Below, piece after piece: positions 34,744 through 44,400 of a DNA stretch of 64,000 nucleotides (positions within the stretch are counted from its first letter, which is position 1; every line of letters starts with the position of its first letter). The notes beneath the pieces are model-generated. The model was given only the letters and a program-made list of their open reading frames with translations, did no database searches and was not told where the DNA came from. This DNA comes from Zopfochytrium polystomum. Lineage: Eukaryota; Chytridiomycota; Chytridiomycetes; Chytridiales; Chytridiaceae. The translations under genes and the position numbers were made by a program. Where the stretch lies: positions 124,001-188,000 of the forward strand of contig JAIVFJ010000076.1 in assembly GCA_025765615.1 (NCBI GenBank), read 5' to 3'.

Positions 34744-36330
34744 ATGGGCACGGACGGCGGCGCCGCCTACTTTAACACAGCGCAGATCCACCACCAACAG
34801 CTGCTGCTCCTTCCCCACGGGAACTCGGCGGCGGCGGCGGCGACGTCGGCGGCGGCGTGCGACGGCGCCGGTTTCTTCGTGCTGGGCCACCCCCAATTTG
34901 CCGGCAACGGTACCGACAACGGCGGCGGTGTCGGCAACGACGGCGGGATCCCGATCGCCAATGTCGCAGGACCGGCGGCGGCGGCGGCAGCGGCGGCGAG
35001 GACCGATCCGCGAGGCCGCAAGCGCAAGGCGTCGTGGCCGGGCCAGCAGCAGCAGCCGCCGCCGCCGGCGCGAGGCGACGGAAGCAGCGGCGGAGGGGTG
35101 CTTTCCCACCAGCCGCCCGTGGTGGAGGTCGTCGACGGCGTGGAGTGGATGACGATGACGTACATGGCGTACACGCCGCTCGACAAGGACAGCACGGTGC
35201 GCGTGCGCATCGACGTCGACAGCGTGCGCGACGTAGACATCCCCGCCGCCTTCAAGCGCGCGAACACCCTGTACCCGCCGGCGGGCGGCGACGGCGGCGG
35301 CGGCGGCGGAGGAGGAGGAGGAGGAGGAGGAGGAGGAGGGAGCGGTGGTGCGGCCGCGCAGCCGCAGCGCCGCAACCCCGCAAGGACCGCGGAGCGCCGG
35401 AGACGGACCAACAGCTTGGTCTGGCGCCTGTGCTGGCTTAATAGAGACCTGCTGGCGGGCAATATGCGGCTGGCCCGCCGCGTGGTCCATGCGTACCGCA
35501 GCGTGCATCCGCCCGCGGGCGCCGCGGGCGCAGCGGCGCCGAGAGCCGCGCCGAGGGTCGGGGCCGCGGCTGCTGCTGCTGCTTCTGCTGCTGCTGCTGT
35601 GGCAGCGCCGGTGGGGGAAGCGGCGGCGCAAGCGGAATCAATCGGCGAACGCGGCGCGCTCGGTCTTGCGGCTACCTGCGGCGAGTTCGGCGATGTCAGC
35701 AGCAGCGCCGCCGCCGCCACAGCGGGACGCGTTGCGGCGGCGGTCTCTGCGGCGTCGGCAAACATCCACGACCACCTGCTCAGCAAGCCGCGCGAGCCGC
35801 GCGTGCTGTCGTTTGCGATGATGCTGGAGGGCCGCCTGCAAAACATCGAGTTCGCCTCCAACATTGAAGCGATCCCGCTGCTGGACGGCGACGTCGAGCG
35901 CGCGGTCCGGCAGCTCCTTGGACTGCCCGCCCACGTTGGAAACGGCGGCGGCTGGGACGGCGGCGACGGCGGTGGCGCGAGGTTTGTCGTCGACTGTTCA
36001 GGGGCCGTGGTCGGTGCGATCGGCGGTCTCGTCGGAAGTGTCGGCGCCATTGGCGCCGCCGCTTTTTGTGGGCCAGCGTCCGGAGCCGACAGGTTCCGTA
36101 GGCTGAACGCCGTGTACTCGAGGGCTTTGGGCACCTTTGAGGACTTTCACCAGAGCTTTCCGATAGTCGCCAGCGAAGTAGAGCTGCGCGAGCGGTACGA
36201 TCACGAGTTCCTTTGTAACGAGGTCGCATGGAGGCTCGCGCTGTTGAATCCGATGCTGATGGGTCGTCTTAATTTGCTTCAAAAGGCCTTGGACGCGTAC
36301 CGTGACGAGTTTTTCCGGTTTCCGGTGTGA
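34744..36330 (+). CDS. DUF8032-like fungal protein with duplicated domain
   Basis: A single intronless frame of 528 residues. After an Ala/Gly/Gln-rich N-terminus with a basic GRKRK patch, a first module has VDGVEWMTMTYMAYTP, VRIDVDSVRDVDIPAAFKRA and LYPPA, then after a Gly run SLVWRLCWLNRDLLAG. A second, more diverged module has VLSFAMMLEGRLQNIEFASN and ends with CNEVAWRLALLNPMLMGRLN and LLQKALDAYRDEF. The pairs 'G-V-E-W/F-Y', 'D-V-D-S-V' and 'W-x-L-x-W-L-N-P-x-L-x-G' followed by 'L-x-x-A-V-D-x-Y-R' are those of the fungal DUF8032 family as I remember it. Function of the family is not established; basic, Gln-rich flanks suggest a nuclear role, which is inference. Confidence 0.7.
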   Translation: MGTDGGAAYFNTAQIHHQQLLLLPHGNSAAAAATSAAACDGAGFFVLGHPQFAGNGTDNGGGVGNDGGIPIANVAGPAAAAAAAARTDPRGRKRKASWPGQQQQPPPPARGDGSSGGGVLSHQPPVVEVVDGVEWMTMTYMAYTPLDKDSTVRVRIDVDSVRDVDIPAAFKRANTLYPPAGGDGGGGGGGGGGGGGGGGSGGAAAQPQRRNPARTAERRRRTNSLVWRLCWLNRDLLAGNMRLARRVVHAYRSVHPPAGAAGAAAPRAAPRVGAAAAAAASAAAAVAAPVGEAAAQAESIGERGALGLAATCGEFGDVSSSAAAATAGRVAAAVSAASANIHDHLLSKPREPRVLSFAMMLEGRLQNIEFASNIEAIPLLDGDVERAVRQLLGLPAHVGNGGGWDGGDGGGARFVVDCSGAVVGAIGGLVGSVGAIGAAAFCGPASGADRFRRLNAVYSRALGTFEDFHQSFPIVASEVELRERYDHEFLCNEVAWRLALLNPMLMGRLNLLQKALDAYRDEFFRFPV

Positions 36331-37417
36331 CTTGCTGTTGCCGCTTTTCAATCTTTTTTTGTTACCAGTTTACTGTTGCTTGCCAACTCCACAGCTGGTT
36401 TAATGTTCTTTTCGCTTTTATCGCATTTAATATTTGCATCCGTCTACTTCTGCATATTGCTTTCCGTGATTTCAACGAACAGTTTTTAAAACTTGCTGCA
36501 AACTATAGTTGGCATTGTTTTGTTTGGGGCCGCCTTGCCAACAAGATTTTTTCTACCCCACAGCAGTCTCCAAGTCTAGCAAGGCTAAAATGTATCTCGT
36601 CCGCATGAGCAAACGTTGAAGGATCCAAACTGGTGAATGGCCCCTTCGGTGGGTTTCTCCACCAACAGACCGAATATTGCGTAGGAGCATTCCTGCACCC
36701 GCATGAGGTGGGGGATTCATGAGGATGCTCTACCTTTCCACAGTCGCGTCATCCTCGCACATCCCCACACACCGCCCTCCCTTTTTTATTTTATTTTATT
36801 GTTGTTTTTTCTCCTTTGCTCTCTTTCGCGAAATCTTCGAACCCAACTGCTCGGCTGCAAACAAGTCGACCATTGCGTGCCTCTGCCAGTTCAACACGTT
36901 GCTCTCACTCACAGGCTCTACCAGGTAACAAGACGGGATCTTGCTGAAATTCATGTCATTTGAATCAAGCTCGGCCTCACATGGCGGAAAGACAATTCTC
37001 AGACCGATTGTGCATCGCATTCAATCCTATTTGAAGTTAATGGGCTCCAGTTTGGCCATTATTTGAACCTGATTCGAATCGAGTCGCTCTCCTCTTCATT
37101 TTCAGGGCTATCAAGAGCCTACTGGTAAGAGGGCAAAACAAGCCTTTTTGATCGGGACGCTTGTGGGAATTACGAGGGCGTGCACGCAGTTTAGTTCTTG
37201 CGGGACGGTGTAGTTGAATTTGTCCTTGCAAATCGACTGGTGTAAGCTACCTAGTGAAAGATATGATATCTCAAGTGTCTCAAGCTCTCAACCGGGTTGT
37301 CCACTTCCAGCTGTCATTATGCTAACGAAAGGATCTCGTGTTGGATTCATTTTACATTTTTCTTTTCTACATACAGTAACACCAAACAAACTTGGACACC
37401 CATTGACTCGCTCCATT

Positions 37418-37576
37418 TCACAGCATCTCGGTCACCACCTCGGAGGGTGGTTCCTGCGCGTCGTCTCGCTCGAGCGAGACACCCGCTGCCGCGGCCAGCG
37501 CCGCCATCTTTTTGTACTTGCCAGTATTCCTATCAGCCTCCCACGTACACACAACGCGCTTGACCTTCGCCGGCAT
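37418..37576 (-). CDS. Possible small protein or orphan exon
   Basis: An ATG-to-stop frame of 52 codons with host-like GC-rich codon usage: MPAKVKRVVCTWEADRNTGK, then an Ala-rich helix and an acidic end. It stands out from the AT-rich surroundings. The frame is open for 31 codons further upstream, beginning with a hydrophobic stretch. It matches nothing I recognise and may be an exon of a lost gene. Confidence 0.3.
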   Translation of the reverse strand: MPAKVKRVVCTWEADRNTGKYKKMAALAAAAGVSLERDDAQEPPSEVVTEML

Positions 37577-37741
37577 GTTCGCAAGAACGTGCTCGACCCG
37601 CCGCCCGCGCCGACCCGTTAACCAACCGGACAACGATACACATGCAAACGCCGCGATAAAGCGTATCATTCGTTTTTGTACGCGATATCATTGTGTACCA
37701 ACACACGAAACCACAAAAATGCGTCAGACATTTGCTTCCAA

Positions 37742-37828
37742 AACCAACGCAATTTCACAAAATACGTCAGACAGGAGCAAATGCATTCAAACTTCTCTGT
37801 CCACACCCCCTTCCATGTCAGTGCAAGT
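37742..37828. repeat. Dispersed repeat, copy B
   Basis: Diverged copy of 13588-13670. It also contains two related AATGCGTCAGACA / AATACGTCAGACA blocks about 50 bp apart (37718 and 37761). Confidence 0.7.
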
Positions 37829-38004
37829 CAGTGCAAATGTGTCTACCCCGTCCAATTCCTATTCTCAAGTACGCGAATAGCAAACCCAGTTCACTCACCA
37901 CTCCAGCTGACGCTGGGGTAGAGGGAGAGAGCGAGATGTTTTATTTTCTTATTTAATATATGTATGGATCCAGACAAGAGTTTTCAAACGGGTCAAGGGG
38001 CCTT

Positions 38005-39526
38005 TCAGTCAAAGGCGGTCGCGCCGTCCTCCAGCTCGTCGTCGTCGTCCGAAATCGTGTGGTGCTCGCCCAGCAGCATGATCATCGAGTCCGACACCAG
38101 AAGCACGGGACATACGCCCAGCAGCCGCTCGCTGACCGCGCGCCCGTCGCCCGGCGCCGCCGCTCCCCCGCCGCCGCCACCGCCTCCGCCCCCACTGCTG
38201 CCCCAAAAGTACCCCACCCACCCGCCGCCGTCGTCGTCCCCGCCGCCGCCACCGCCGCCGTCGGCAGCCGAGGGCCGGTCTCTCATGACGATCTTGGTCA
38301 CGGCGCGCTCCTCCTCCCGCGCGATGCGCACCAGCGCGTCCGTCTCGCTGGCGTCGTGCGCGACGGCAACAATCACCGCAGCGAGGTTGCGCCGGGACCG
38401 CGCGACCAGCTGCGACACGGTCGGCGTCAGCCGCAAGAGCGTCTCGCACTCGTCGTCCTGCCGCGCGGCGAGGAGGCCCGCGGGCGTGCGGTCTTTGGTG
38501 GCTGGGTTAGTTGGTTTTTGTGCGTGTGTGTGTTTGTGTGTGTGTGTGCGTGTGTGGTGTGTGAGTAAAAAGTGAAGCGAAAAGCAAACTCTCTCCTCCC
38601 TTACCCGGCTGCTTCCGCACCGTCAGCACGGTCACCACGTCGCCATCCTTGACAACGTGCTCCAGCGCCCACCGCAGCGTGCCAAAGCCAGATACCGCCG
38701 GCACCGCCAGCGACACGTGGGTGGCCGCCGCCCCGCCGAAAAACACGCTGCCCGTCGCGCGCGTCTCGGCCGTCGGCGTCGCCCGGTCCTCCGTCACCGA
38801 CACCAGGATGTGCTGCTGCCGCCCCGCGTGCTGGTTTGCGCGCCGCGAGCTGCGCCCGCCGGCGGCGGCGGGCTTTTTGGGTGAGAGCGCGGATGGGATG
38901 GTGGGAGTGGTCGGGGTTGTGGCGCTGGTGGTGGTGGATTGAGCCGGTGGTGCGGAGGGCGGGATGACGGTGGGCGCAGTGGATGGGATGCCGCGAGTGG
39001 TCAGCGCAGCGGGGGTCGCCGACGGTGCTGGTGTGCTGCTGCTGGGAGCAGCGGCGGCGGCGGACTCCTTCGCGTCTTGGTGCTCAGGCGGGCTGCCGTC
39101 GGCAGGCTCGGCCTTCGATCCGATCGCGTTGGCGACCCCAGCGGCGTCGGCAGGCGAGGAGGAAGGGTCCTCGGCTACATGGATCGGTGGTCGCGGCTCC
39201 GCGGCATCAGCAGCCTTTGTACTCCTGGAGGAGTCGGTCGGCGGGTGGTGGTGGTCGTTGTTGTTGTTGTCGTCGGGAACTGCAGTCGCAGCTGCAGCAT
39301 GAGCAAGGGATGAAGGTGGTGATGATGACGACAAAGGAGATGAGGATGCCAGTGGGACGGTGGCGGCGGCGGCCCATTCCAGCGCGGCAGGATCGGCCGG
39401 CAGGTCGTGGGGGGCCTTGTGCGCCTCCTTTGCCGCCGCCGCCGTCGCCGCCGCCGAGCGGTCATTATGCTGCTGGTGCTGATCTTGGACCTCGTCGTCG
39501 CCGCCATTAAGAGCAGTTGCTGCCAT
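38005..39526 (-). CDS. UspA (universal stress)-like domain protein
   Basis: Two exons join in phase: 38605-39526 and 38005-38501 (472 residues). The first 220 or so residues are Ala/Ser/Thr/Pro-rich and disordered. The domain starts with HILVSVTEDRATPTAETRAT, continues with FGTLRWALEHVVKDGDVVTV and LTVRKQ, and after the intron has LAAVIVAVAHDASETDALVR, IAREEERAVTKIVMRDRP and finally CPVLLVS. The order beta1, helix (R-W-A-L-E-H), beta2, later beta/helix pair and V-x-x-R-x is that of UspA/adenine-nucleotide-alpha-hydrolase folds. The usual G-2x-G-9x-G(S/T) nucleotide loop is not obvious: the region after MRDRP is replaced by a poly-Gly/Asp insert (38150-38270). Nucleotide binding is therefore uncertain. 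The intron contains a GT/CA repeat. The C-terminus is acidic. Confidence 0.6.
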
Positions 39527-39550
39527 CTCGTTTGAAAAAACCAACACACT

Positions 39551-39591
39551 GGCACACACACACACACCCACACACACACACACTCTCTCTC

Positions 39592-39626
<35 letters not shown>

Positions 39627-39629
39627 TTC
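39551..39629. repeat. (CA)n-(CT)n compound microsatellite
   Basis: Adjacent CA and CT tracts lie just upstream of the UspA-like gene start and downstream of ELP6. Confidence 0.9.
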
Positions 39630-39799
39630 TTTAGTGTGCAAATTTTCTTTTTCTTTCTTTTTTTGGGCGGATGGCTTGCTTGCTGATCGCGCCACCCACT
39701 TCCCCTACTCGTCTGTCTTTGCGCCCAATTCCCCGCCTAAACCTAGTCTTACCACCCACACGCCCCACCAGCACCACTTGATGGCGCTCACGTCACACT

Positions 39800-41346
39800 T
39801 CACTTCAAGCCAGGCGCAAACAGCCGCACGGACGACGCGTCCCCAATGTCGTACAGGTAGGACGCGTCGCGGATTTTGCTGCTGGTGCTGCTGCTGCTGC
39901 TCCCATTCCACGACGACGTCGACGATGTTGCACCTCCTGCCTCCGGATGCGAGCCTTCACCATCCGGAGCGTCCATCCACCATGGACCGCGCTGCACCGT
40001 CAGCTGTGAGAGCACAGCCAGGCGAGAGAGAGAGAGTCAGAGAGAGTCAGAGAGACAGAGAGAGAGAGAGAGAGAGAGTGTGTGTGTGTGTGTGAGTGAG
40101 TGAGTGTGAGAGAGGAAGCTTCAAGTAAGGAAATGGAGACGGGGCTAAAAAGCAAGCACGGCGCCGCGTCAAGGTTCGATTCGTTCCCCTACCTGACCCG
40201 TCACGCCGTCCGAAAAGCCGCTCGCGAGCCCCTGAACGTGTATCCGGTAATCGGCCAGCTGCAGGAGTGCTTCGACTAGAGCTTCCTGCTCCACGTCCGG
40301 AACGGTCGTTGCGTCCGCGTGCACCCGCACTGCCAGTGTCCCACCCCGCTGCATTCATTCGAACGCCCGGGGGTGCGCAAAACAAGCGTGGGAGCGTCAG
40401 AACATGGCATAGAGAAATCGCATTCCTCACCTTGCGCACGAACCGAGACAGCGCCACCACAAACCGCATAACTTCTCGAAGCTCCACGCCCAGGTAGATC
40501 AAAACCGAAAGATCGTCCACGACAATGCACACGTCCCCGCCACCGCCGCCGCTCGCCTTTGCCGCCTCGTCCAGCTCGGTCACGGCCGCCCGGATGTTCC
40601 GGTACGCGTTGGCGAGATGGCTGCGCGCGGTAGACGTGGGCGCCGAGTCTGCCTTTTTCGGCGGCGGCGCAAAGGGCCCGCCGGCAAGCGTGTCGAGATG
40701 GGAGAAGCCGTCGAGAAATCGGAAACGTGGCGGGTTCTGTTGGCGGGGAGAGTAGCCCTGCAGTCGCGATCGTGGATGAGCAGGATACCGTTGTGTGTGT
40801 CGGTGAGTTTTGGTTAGGATGAGAAAGCCTTTCTCAGAAACCCCGATCTGCGATTCAGCAGCATTCCTCGGACCCAAAGGCGGCCTGCATCTCTTTGATT
40901 GCAAAACGAAAAATCTCTACTCTTGACCCACGATCAAGGCGAATCGCTCCAAAAAAAAAACTCACGAGCTTCTTTGCGACGGCCTCAAAGTGCGTCTGCG
41001 TTTGGTTCAATCCAAGAACGACCACGACGGCAGCGGGCGGGCTCGACGCATCCGGGTGGGTTGTAAGCGAGGAGCGCTTGCTGAACGCGCTGGCTGGCGC
41101 CGACGTTGCCGATGCGGCAAAGCGTGGACTGAGGTAGAAGCCCGAAAAGTGGTGCAGCAGAAATGAGCCGTCGTTTGCCGCGGTGTCGGAAACGAGGACG
41201 ACGTGGGAGGAGGAGGAGGAGGAGGAGCGATGCGTTGGACGGGGAAGGGGAGTGCCGATGGTGCTGGCGGAGTCTGTTCTCGTCGTCGTCGAAGGCATGG
41301 TCGGGGTCATGGTAGCGCGTGGTGGCGTCGGGAGGGAGGCGAACAT
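39800..41346 (-). CDS. ELP6: Elongator complex protein 6
   Basis: Four exons join in phase: 40966-41346, 40431-40757, 40193-40348 and 39800-40003 (355 residues). Key segments: HVVLVSDTAANDGSFLLHHF, VVVVLGLNQTQTHFEAVAKK then L-G across the first junction, RFRFLDGFSHLDTL, DVCIVVDDLSVLIYLGV, and TLAVRVHADATTVPDVEQ followed by ADYRIHVQGLASGFSDGVTG. These match Elp6: 'SDT..DGSFLLHH', 'H....KKLG', 'I-I/V-D-D-L-S-V-L-x-x-L-G', 'V-H-x-D', and 'L.TG...VHG'. Elp6 is a RecA-like fold without ATPase motifs that forms the Elp4-5-6 ring needed for cm5/mcm5 modification of wobble U34 in tRNA. A Ser/Pro/Thr-rich leader precedes the conserved part. The third intron carries CT/CA repeats. It is divergent from the Gm18 methyltransferase gene. 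Confidence 0.85.
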
Positions 41347-41437
41347 CGCTGGGGGATCTGGCTTTCTTTCTTTCTTTCTTTTTTTTTTTTTTGGCCTTCC
41401 CAAAAAACCTGCAATTGTTCCACGATCGTTGCGTAGA
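41347..41437. promoter_or_regulatory. 91-bp bidirectional promoter, ELP6 / TARBP1-type gene
   Basis: Only 91 bp separate the two start codons on opposite strands. The segment contains repeats of TTTC with a T-run (41365-41391), a poly-dA:dT element typical of nucleosome-depleted fungal promoters. No TATA box is visible. The shared role is inferred from spacing. Confidence 0.6.
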
Positions 41438-44400
41438 ATGGACTCGACGTCGCTAGCTGCAACGGCGAGAAGCCCGTCCTCGGCGTCTTCACCAGCATCC
41501 GCTGCCGCCGCCCATGCCCTACAGGTTTGAAGCCCTACTGCGGGGCGACCATTTTTCCTGGTTTACGTCGCATGACGTATGACTCCCTTCTCCTCAGGCG
41601 TCCTTCTCGCCCGAGGCCTTCGTCGCATTCATACGATCGTCGCTTCTTCGCCTGGACGCGCTGGCTTCTCCGAGTGAATGGTCGCAGTACGAAGTCGAAC
41701 TCGTCATCTGCTCACTCACGTGCGCGTTCCAAGCCGACGAGGAGAGCGGCGGGACGAGCACGACTCGCGGATCACTGCTGTCCGGATTCGACAAATCTCT
41801 CCTTGAACCGGTCATGGCAGCCGCGGAGCCGCTTCCCTTTGAGAGTCAAGGTATTAGGGGTTGCATCTCAATTTTGAAAACTTCTGCTCACGACCCCCGC
41901 CCCACCTCCCCGGGCCAACGTGTAACAGTGTTTGCGCAAGCCGCAGCCTTTGCGCGCGATTCGTCGTATCTCAATGCACTTCTGTCGCGCGTCGAGACCT
42001 CCCTTGCCGCCCCCGGTGCTTCGGAGCGAGCCCACGGAGCCACCCTCCACCTGCTCGCGTCCGTATTGACCCACGCATCCTCTAGCGCAAACCTGCCGCC
42101 GGCGGCTCTCGCGATCCTCCAAGCCGCCGTCGACCGCCTCTTCTCCCGCGCAATCGACCTGTTCTCAACGTCCCGCGCGGCGCCCGTCATCGCCTCGTCC
42201 ACGTTGCCGGCCCTCTTTGCATTCGACGCGCGATACCCGTCCACCACCGACCCCACGTCATCCCGCTGGGGCCGCCGAAAACGCTGGACCGCCGCCCTGT
42301 GGTCGACCACGGCTGACAGCCAAACTTCCATCGACGCCGCCCTTTCGATCGTCTGCCCGCTCTTTGACGTCTTCTTTGGGCTCGACGTGAACCGCGCCGC
42401 CCCCGCCGCCGCCGCCGCCGCCAGCAAGAAGCCAGCGGCCGCCGCGTCCACCATGACAACCCGCTTCATGGGCGCCGACGCCATGGGCCTGGATTTGCGG
42501 AGGGAGCCGCGCTTCTGGGACGTCATCCAGGCCGGCCTGAGCGACAACGACCCGACCCGCGACAAGCTCTGCGTGTTTTTGCTGAAGCGGGTCGTCGACT
42601 TTTCGGCAAAGTTTGGGGCCGCCGTGGCGCTGGACGGGGGCCGTGGCGCGCTATCAGATGGGTGAGGGGCGGGGCGTACCCTTTTGGCGAAACTGACAAA
42701 AGTGTGTTTGTCGGTTACCCTAGACGCTTCAAGTGGGACTCCAAGTCCGTCAAGCGACAGACGCAAATCTGGAACGAGCTGATTGTCATGCTGGAAACTA
42801 TTCGCGAGCCCGGACCGCACCTGGTCGAGGTTTGTTAGACGGCGTTGCGATTTGTTTGTGGGGAGAGGGGGGTTGTGGGAAAACGTCGTTACTCACTGAA
42901 TTATCACACGTGATAGCCGCTGCTTCCGCGTCTCGCGCAGCTTCTGAACGGCTGGTCCGACACCGTCGACAGCTCCTGGTGGGTGGTCGTTTTGGACCGG
43001 GGAATCTTGCACGAGGTCATTCCCGTGCGAAAGACGATACTCGAATACGCCTTGACGGTAAAAAGCGAGTCCCACGCGGCTGCGCTGGCGAAGCATGTGG
43101 GCTTTGTTTGTGGTGCGTTGGATTTGCTTCGAGGAGATATGCTGCCCACCTCACGAACCTGAAACTTGGTCAGAACGGCTATTCCAACAGGTGGACCTAT
43201 CTGCGCTTTACCTTATGCAAGGAAATGGGCTCTTTGTGTCACCGTTTGGTGAGCTTGTTCGCGGATTTGTCAAGGTCATGTTGGAAAATCTTTCGAATTT
43301 GGATGAAAGAGTAAGCACTGGGCGGCAAATGAAAGAAAAGTAACTTATAATTCCGCGGACTAGAACGAGTTTTCTCCGCACAGTGATGGTCAAGGCGACG
43401 AAGTTTGTGAACCGCATAGCTGCGCTGTACGTGTTTATGGGATTGCACGACGTTGCGGTTGCCCAGCGGCAAGAACTGCAGCAGAAGCGTGAGAGACTGT
43501 ACCCTTTTAGGACGGAAGAGTACCGAATCTTGAGGGTATTGATGACAAGCGAGCGCGCCAGCACTGTGTGGAGGTACGGATCCCACTTTCATCATTTTTA
43601 TGTATCTCATTTTTTCGTTTTCTGCCCACATCGCTCTTTTAGCAAGCCCGACTCCCGCCGCTTACTCCGCCACCTTGTGATCGGAATGCTGGTAGAATTC
43701 ACGCAGTTTGCGACCGTAAGCGTCGAGGACGCGATGCTTACGTTGCACGCGTTTGCCGGAATGGAGCCCGCCGATGTTTCCTCGACAGAGTACCTGTACG
43801 TGCAAAAGTGGATGCATCTTGGTTTTACCGCTGCGAGTGCGACGACGGAATCGAGGTCAGAACCAGGCGCCATCGTCGCGACTGAAGCTGGGCTGTTGGT
43901 GAAGCAGTTTCTCGAGATGCAAGGTTCGACACGCCCTAATCTAGTGTATATCCAAGCCTACTGACCAACCATGCCAACCAGGTGCTTCCCGCGACACTGA
44001 AATTATTCGAAGCAAGCAGCTTGCTCTTTTTCTTCACTACTTTCTACCGGCTTCTGATGCCCCCTCCACTTCGCAATTCGCTTCGCTCTGCCTGGAGGCG
44101 CTCACCAATCGGCTGTCCCGCCTTTCCTCTGGCGGCATGCTGTACGCCCCCGCTGGCACCGTACCTCGCACTCTCATCCTCCTTTCTGCTCTGCTTCCGT
44201 TCCTTCCCAAACCGCGCTTAGAACAAACCCTGCCAGCTTCGCGAGACTTCGCCGCTGACGTCGCGGAGGCCGCAATCAATGTGCTGTACGACCCTTCTGC
44301 GGACGTTGGCACCAGGGACGAAGCTGCGGCGTTGCTGAGGGCGATGGCCGTCCCTGCTACCGCGGCCGCTGCCCCGCACTCGTCGCTCCTTGCAGATTGG

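Larger units (their letters stand above)
36331..38004. other. Intergenic region with a possible small ORF and a dispersed repeat
   Basis: AT-richer DNA between convergent genes. Apart from the small frame at 37418-37576 and the repeat at 37742-37828 I see no gene. T-rich stretches near 36350 and 36780-36820 are unremarkable. Confidence 0.5.

Noticed and set aside
34767..36134. 455-codon open frame antisense to the DUF8032-like gene
   Set aside because: A Pro/Arg/Ser/Ala-rich shadow created by GC-rich codons on the plus strand; no motif of its own.
40168..40185. GGTTCGATTC resembling a tRNA B box
   Set aside because: No A box or cloverleaf could be built around it; it lies in an ELP6 intron.
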